From Eucommia ulmoides (Eukaryota; Streptophyta; Magnoliopsida; Garryales; Eucommiaceae), in the NCBI GenBank assembly GCA_016647705.1, contig CM028329.1:55321231-55385230 (forward strand): 64,000 bases of DNA, written 5' to 3'. Of the stretch, positions 58,333-64,000 are shown in pieces; position 1 is the first letter of the stretch; each line of letters begins with the position of its first letter. The position numbers and the translations under genes are program-made. Under the pieces are notes generated by a model, which saw nothing but the letters and a program-made list of their open reading frames with translations, was not told the origin of the DNA and made no database searches.

Positions 58333-61140
58333 TGTCACACCCCACCCCGAACACCCGTCACCCCTAGGCCGGTATGACGTTAACATGACATCACCTATCC
58401 AACTATATCAACCAAAAATACATCAGATATACCAAATTGTCATCTATACAACATATACATAATTTTTCAACTATAAGGATATTCCCGCTTCAACAATAGG
58501 AACTATAAACTAAAACTCATGAACCTACCTTAGGTTCACTTCAGACAGCTCGTCTCAAATTTCACTCCTACGACTCCAATGCATGACCTGGATAACTCTA
58601 TCTAGTCCCAGTAGGGGACTGATCAACTCCTATCCGCTCCACCTACGAGTGTACTGTCTTCTTAGTAAAAATATTTTATAAGAATAATTCATAACTACAA
58701 CATCTAAATTGATCAAGTGCAAGTATATAGACAACACGTAGCTAGTAAAATTCTCCATAATATAAGTAGTGAAAATAAAACCAATAAGTATAAGTTCCAT
58801 TCAAACCCATCTAATATAAAATGATACCAAACATCATAAAAAATAATAAATTACCCAATATAAGTAAAACACCACATCTCAAAACACCACTCCACCACAA
58901 CACATATTGGTCAGCCATAGTGATCGTTTTAACCACACGATCGGGAGTTGCAACGGTACCGTAACATTCGTAGGAATGCCTTCCTATGAAATATCCACAC
59001 CCCTTTTGGGGAGAAATATAATCTACACCCCTTACGGGGAGAACTATCCACATCCCATGGGAAGAAATCCACACCTCTTACGGGGAGAAATATAATCCAC
59101 ACCTCTTTCGGGGAGAAATATAATCCACACCCCTTACGGGGAAAAAACTATGGCATCGTCCAAATCAACAGTATCGTCAAAATTCACACCCCTTATGGGG
59201 AGAAATATATTTTACAACAACATCGTCAAAAATCCACACCCCTTATGGGGAGAATATAAACCACACCCCTTTCGGGGAGAATTTCTAAAATTACATTTAT
59301 TCAAACCACACCCCTTACAGGGGAGAATTTCCAAACCACATTTTTCTCTCTCTTTTTAAAAGTACCACCCATGTAGTAAAAAAACTCATTTTTCCACCTT
59401 TGGTTTTAGAAAACCAAACATTATTAGAAAATCAGATATTTTTCCACTCTCTTTTAAACCACCAAAGCCAACAAATTATTTTTCATTTTTCTTTTAAAAC
59501 CAACATAATTTACCAAAAATCCATTTTTTCCCAACTCACCCAAAACCTGCTTGATCTACATAATTTTAAAACTATCCAGTTTAAGTAAAACCATTTTACA
59601 TGCATATATATATATATATATATATGTATAGTTTGACAAGAAGACCATACACTCACCTCAATATCCGTTTTGCAAAACTGACACTAACCACACTCTATCT
59701 GGATGCCGGTGCTTGCGAACCTAATAGTGACAGAGCCTAAATTAATATCTTATTTAGAATATCCTAATTATGCAATGCAAACCCTATATTCCGAATCGTT
59801 ACTATTTTATATACCACGTTATTAAAATTAATTAATCGCTACGAAATTATTACGATTTCAGAAATTGTAACGCTAAATAAAATTTAATCTAACGAAAATT
59901 AATAATCGATTGAAATTTCACTTTTTTCCGAATCGTTTGACAGCCACGAAATGGGTTTTGGATTTTCCCAGGGTGGTTTCTGCAAATTCTATATTTTCTT
60001 TTCTTTTTCTTTTTCTTCCTTTCTTTTCTTTCTTTTCTTTTTCTCTGTTTTGGCTTCTGTTTCCTATTACAACCCCGGCCGATCACCCCCTTTTCTCTCT
60101 CTACTATCCACTCTGACGATCTCACTCACCGTCGACCGCCCTACACCAACGATCACCCACACACATACACGTACACACGTTGAAAAACTCGCCAGAACAC
60201 CCACCATGTACTGTCGAACCACAACCGAACACACACACACAAAATCAAACTCACCTACTCTCTCTCTCTAACTCTCCGCCGGTGATCAAAACCCACCATA
60301 CCGGATCACCGAACAACTGTCAAACAAACCGAACACACACACACACACCAAGTCACATGCACACACTGATCATAGTTAAACACACACACACAATCATACA
60401 CAGAACACTCATACACCCGCAAATCCACATGATTTCCGACCATCGATTACATACTGGTGAATCCCACCGCTGACTCTCTCCCTCTTCGTTTTCTATTTTT
60501 GTTTTCTGTTACCCAACCAACGACGACTCACAAACTACTGCCGGCAAACCCCATATGATCGACGACAAAATCCACCGGCAGTCCTTACTCTCTCTCTCTC
60601 TCTTCTTTTTCTTCCTCTCTCTCCATTCTTTGTGAGTTTTCTTCGATAATTCTCCATTTTGCTCTCCGTTTGACTGTCTACACACACACACACACACACA
60701 CACACATATGGGTGATCAATTAGCTGGCCACGCGTCCCATTTCTCTCCCTCCGTGTCCACCGACTCATTCTATAAGATATACATATAAATAATTTACACC
60801 AAGCCCCCCCTCATTTTGTTAAGTTTAATGTTTTTATTTTAATGTTTTGAAGATTTATATTTTGACCCCCTAAACTTTTACATCACAAATTAAATTTCGA
60901 AATCCGCCCCACTATTTTAGTTAGGATCATAATTTAAACTCATTCTAAATTTTAATGTTTATGAAGATTGCAATTTATCCCCTTCATGTTTAAAAAAATT
61001 ACAAATTAACCCCTGAAATTATAATTAAATCATAATTAACACCATCAACCCCGTTACTTCCGAATTTTATATTATTATTTATTTTTATTTTTTTAAAATG
61101 CGACTTAAATTATACGTATGTCCAAGGTCAGGGTCTTACA
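58333..61140 (-). repeat. 5' LTR of element G
   Basis: It is about 2.8 kb, collinear with 49496-54343 minus H. It contains the paired motif sites (58648-58665, 59639-59653), box (58921-58963), hairpin array (58990-59335) and CACACA-rich segments. No internal insertion is seen. Confidence 0.92.
58990..59335. repeat. CACACCCCTTACGGGGAG hairpin array, G 5' LTR
   Basis: It is the counterpart of 50147-50495 with unit-by-unit correspondence. Substitutions often fall in the loop (TTAC, TTTC, TTAT) and leave the CCCC/GGGG arms intact. Confidence 0.92.
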
Positions 61141-61378
61141 ATTATGGTATTTAAAAGTTTGATTTTAAAAACTTTAGGGGTAATATTTTAATTTTAACTT
61201 TGACTTTTAAAAGTTTAGAGATTATTAAGTTATTTAAAACATTATTTTAAAAATTTTAAGATATAATTAATATTTTTTTATTTTAAGAGGGACGATTAGT
61301 ATAAATAAAATAAATAAATAAATACATGATTGAAATTGGTTTCCTTCTTAAAGAAGGAAACTATTTCATTGATTTCAA

Positions 61379-61414
<36 letters not shown>

Positions 61415-63023
61415 CAAAGGAGGTGAACTCACTTATATATATAGTATATATATAAATATATTTATATATGTAAATCCTCACGGTTAAAAAAAAATTAAAA
61501 TGACTCGGCTCTTCTGCAGGTTAGTTTATTTTTCATATATATTGTTAAAAAATATATATCACGTTTAATTTATGCGACTATTTATACAAGCATATATACA
61601 TGTATATTTATATGCCCAAAACATATATACATGGATTCGATAAATATATTGGGTATAATTATACATAGATATAGCTAAATTGTGAAGAATACAGTTTAAA
61701 ATAAAAATTGTAAAACTTTATTAAAATGACAATTCTAGTATTACATTGACTAATGATATTTTTGACAGTCGATTGACATTTTCAGTAAATTAAATTATTA
61801 ATAAGAAAAATTTTGTAATCGTTGTTACGATAATTTTTCTATAGTTGATATTGACTTAAGAAATTTGGCGTTTAGTAATTTCGTATAATAAAAAAAAAAT
61901 TGGGAATGGGAAAGACTGTATTTTAAGGTTACGTATCGCATATTAGATTTATTTAAATAAATTCTTAGTTTAGGCCCTGTCATTGTTTGGTTTACAGGCG
62001 ACGTCGACCACGTCAACATTTTGACAATAGTGTATTCAATAGCGCGAAAATTGAGGTGAATGTACTGTCTTTTACGTAAATTATCATATTAGTACTAAAA
62101 TGTGAAAATAAAAGGTTTATTAAAATTGATTATTTTATAACGTGATGCGGATCAAGTTAATTTTTAAATGCGGAAAGTGATTTTATTATCCAACTATACC
62201 ATAGTGTGATCATGACAAGAGGGCATATCTTGCGGGATGTTGTTGGTCTTAACAGGAGGGCATGTCCTGTAGGACGTTGTATTGTAACTTGACAGGAGGG
62301 CAAGTCTTGTAGGTGCTTGATATCTGTTGTTGTTGTTGTTGACAATGATGATTATCATCATGATATGGTGGTTTATACCATGTGTTAGCTCCTACCATTT
62401 GAGATATTAAATGATCTTGACACTGATGACAACCTTAGATTGCACAGTTGTACAAGTTACAGTACCGTTATAACTCCCGATCGTGAAGTAAAACGATCCT
62501 ATGGCTAGTAGGGAACTATGTATGCAGTATTTTATCATATATCAAAATAATTTGATTGGTTAATTTAAATATATTATTTTATTGTGATGATAGCTGTGGA
62601 GTTTTATTTCGACTTAGTATGCAGTTATCTTTATATTATGTTTGGAAAGTGGCATGTGATAATTATGCTTGATTCATAAATTATTTTTATATTATGAAAA
62701 CAGTACACTGATAAAACATTTAGTCTCAGGTACACCAGCTAGAGACGGATCCACTTCTGGTACCAGGTAGATTAAGAGGATGGTGTCGTTTTTGGAGGAT
62801 TGGTAAGACAAGTATGAACTGTGAAATATTCAATTTTTTGTAGTTTTGTTATAGATATTTAGGACACGTGTATTTCTGAGTTTAGAAGTTGATAAATATT
62901 TTTGAAAAAAAAATCTATGTCAGTACATATTTATGGATATGATATTGTTGGTCGGGTAATATCAAATTAACGTCATGCCCGGTCTCAGGTGACGAGAGCC
63001 TGGGGTAGGGTGTGACACCCCTG

Positions 63024-63031
63024 TATAAATA
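63024..63031 (+). promoter_or_regulatory. TATA box next to the right end of element E
   Basis: TATAAATA lies two bases after the CCCCT duplication, followed by AGAAACCCTAGCCCTC, a telo-box-like element common in plant 5' leaders. Element E therefore inserted directly upstream of a plausible core promoter. Confidence 0.5.
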
Positions 63032-63136
63032 TAAGAAACCCTAGCCCTCATTTCATATCTCTAACCTCAACCAATTATCTCACTCTTCTAAACCACCTCC
63101 ATTCACCATCTCCTTGCCACCTTTGACGAACGAAGA

Positions 63137-63343
63137 ATGGCGAGGTACAGAATGTTCCAATTTTGGAACCGTCGCGAACAACGAATTTTTGTACCTATTT
63201 ATTTTTTGTTGATCTTAGGTTTTTTTAATGTTTTTGATTTGTTGTTGTTGGTTGCGCCTATGGATTCTTTTAGATCGGGAAATGCATTTCGTCAGTTCAT
63301 TGATTTGTTGATTTCGGTGGAGTTTATTGTTTATTTATTGTGA
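63137..63343 (+). CDS. Small hydrophobic ORF, hypothetical
   Basis: The ATG lies in AAGAATGGCG, a good plant start context, about 110 bp downstream of the TATA box. The 68-residue product begins basic (MARYRMFQFWNRREQR) and continues very hydrophobic (YFLLILGFFNVFDLLLLV), so a membrane segment is possible. Alternatively the first 17 or so codons are an exon and GTACCT...TTAG (63191-63220) is an intron. I recognise no family. It may be the start of a gene continuing past the window or a chance ORF. Confidence 0.35.
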   Translation: MARYRMFQFWNRREQRIFVPIYFLLILGFFNVFDLLLLVAPMDSFRSGNAFRQFIDLLISVEFIVYLL

Positions 63344-63560
63344 ATGTTCTTTTTTTATTTTGTTTGTTCCTTGTGAATGTTCATATCGGTGTGTTTTTTG
63401 ATAAATTTTTGTTGTGGTTTGGTGAACGATCATACCGATTTTTGTTTTTGGTGAATGTTCATTGTCGTTGGTAAATGTTTATACCACTTTGTTTTTGTTG
63501 ATCTTAGGGTTTTCTTTTTTTTTTTTCTTTTTTTTTTTTTTAATGTTTTGATTTGTTGTT
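63205..63560. repeat. Partial tandem duplication in the right flank
   Basis: TTGTTGATCTTAGGKTTT and AATGTTTTGATTTGTTGTT occur at about 63207-63248 and 63497-63560. Between them TGAATGTTCAT and GATCATACCGA-like motifs recur. The remainder to 64000 is AT-rich with no gene seen. Confidence 0.6.
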
Positions 63561-64000
63561 CTTGATTGGTGAATATAACAAAAAACGTAAAACAGAAGAA
63601 CGTGTGAACAAAACCAAATAAAATTATTTGTTCATATAAAAATTATAAACATTCACAACAGTACAATCAACTCATAGACATGTATTAAATATTTAAAAAT
63701 AACAAAATAAAATTATGAATGTTCACCTTTTACTATATTTTTACAGAATGATATTTTTTGTAAATTATGAGAAAATGATGGTCAAACAATAAATAATTAT
63801 TTTTTAAAAAATCTCTCAACGCTAAAAGTTTTATGGGTATTTTATTATTTAGTCTTTTGTTAGGTAGGTGTTTAGGATTCAGACCTGGGGACCACTTTTC
63901 TTCACCCATAAAATATTTAGAAAAAGATCCTTGCATTTTGCTCATTCTGTTCAATAATATTTACGAATATGTCATTTTGTCCTATGCAACAAAACAAAAA

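Larger units (their letters stand above)
49491..61145 (-). mobile_element. Tekay-type gypsy element G
   Basis: Two LTRs (49496-54343 including H, and 58333-61140) are flanked by ATTAT (49491-49495, 61141-61145). The polypurine tract at 54344 and iMet primer site at 58311-58328 place transcription on the minus strand. The 4-kb interior is badly decayed; only short stretches parallel D (for example the ACTCCTCAACATATCT segment near 55530 against 34715). LTR sequence is much better preserved than the interior, as if the interior were already degenerate when it moved. Confidence 0.9.
49385..63017 (+). repeat. 3' LTR of element E, split by G
   Basis: The first part (49385-49490) and the rest (61146-63017) together make about 2 kb, matching the 5' LTR until the latter is truncated. 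The rest adds hairpin units (62200-62312), the box at 62459-62498, paired motif sites (62059-62073, 62696-62710) and the end GGGTGTGACA. The first few bases are altered (TGCAGATTTTTT against TGTAAAGCCAAATTTTTT). Confidence 0.82.
24536..63022 (+). mobile_element. Composite Tekay/Del-type gypsy element E, heavily nested
   Basis: The left LTR starts TGTAAAGCC at 24541 and the right LTR ends GGGTGTGACA at 63017, with CCCCT directly outside on both sides (24536-24540, 63018-63022). Gypsy pol remnants on the plus strand lie between them, in the orientation expected from the LTRs. The 38.5 kb holds D (with C and K), G (with H), and a mosaic at 25690-29683. Gag, protease and most of RT are gone, and the integrase C-terminus is lost. 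I infer one insertion from the matching flanks and LTR orientation. A chance 5-bp match is the alternative. Confidence 0.72.

Overview
This window is plant nuclear DNA made almost entirely of nested, decayed transposable elements. The evidence is Ty1/copia and Ty3/gypsy LTR retrotransposons with tRNA-iMet or tRNA-Asp primer sites, a plant-type LINE, a CACTA transposon with TTTGGCGACGA subterminal repeats, and a captured plant GH5 endo-mannanase exon. A large-genome eudicot is likely, but the species cannot be read from the sequence. I saw no intact conventional gene, rRNA, tRNA or CRISPR.

Layout, left part. 1-1370 is unrecognised flank with a G/C palindromic repeat, a (CA)n(GA)n microsatellite and a TATA-like box. 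1371-13515 is a minus-strand Ty1/copia element with 166-bp LTRs and target duplication ATTCA. Its reverse transcriptase is split by a solo gypsy-type LTR (2733-10136), which is itself split by a non-autonomous Athila-like element A (3061-8522, target duplication ATACA). 13565-13990 is an inverted relative of the window start. 14100-17464 is a 5'-truncated minus-strand LINE. 17467-22209 is a CACTA element carrying a transposase-like fragment, a mannanase exon and two spliceable exons of an unidentified gene. 22210-24535 is non-coding flank with a foldback MITE.

Layout, right part. 24541-63017 is best read as one very large nested retroelement E, a plus-strand Tekay/Del-type gypsy with CCCCT on both sides. 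Its 5' LTR (24541-25689) is cut by a mosaic of another LTR fragment (25690-26625) and a fragment B of the Athila-like family (26625-29683). Its pol remnants lie at 29684-29893 and 48140-49384. Between them sits minus-strand gypsy D (29894-48139), interrupted by a lone Athila-like LTR K and by element C (36306-43901, target duplication ATACT). The 3' LTR of E (49385-63017) is split by gypsy G (49496-61140, target duplication ATTAT), whose left LTR holds solo LTR H. 63018-64000 is flank with a TATA box and a small candidate ORF.

The most interesting signals are these. Tekay LTRs share an internal module bounded by inverted AGTGTACTGTCTTC copies, containing an almost invariant GGTACCGTTGCAAC box and subfamily-specific hairpin arrays. 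GCCTAGGC-type palindrome arrays are shared between two unrelated LTR families. The A/B/C/K family has conserved LTR hairpins and an intron present in C but precisely absent from B. All elements look immobile: every pol is broken. The biology here is insertion history, non-autonomous families and regulatory LTR structure rather than a working pathway.
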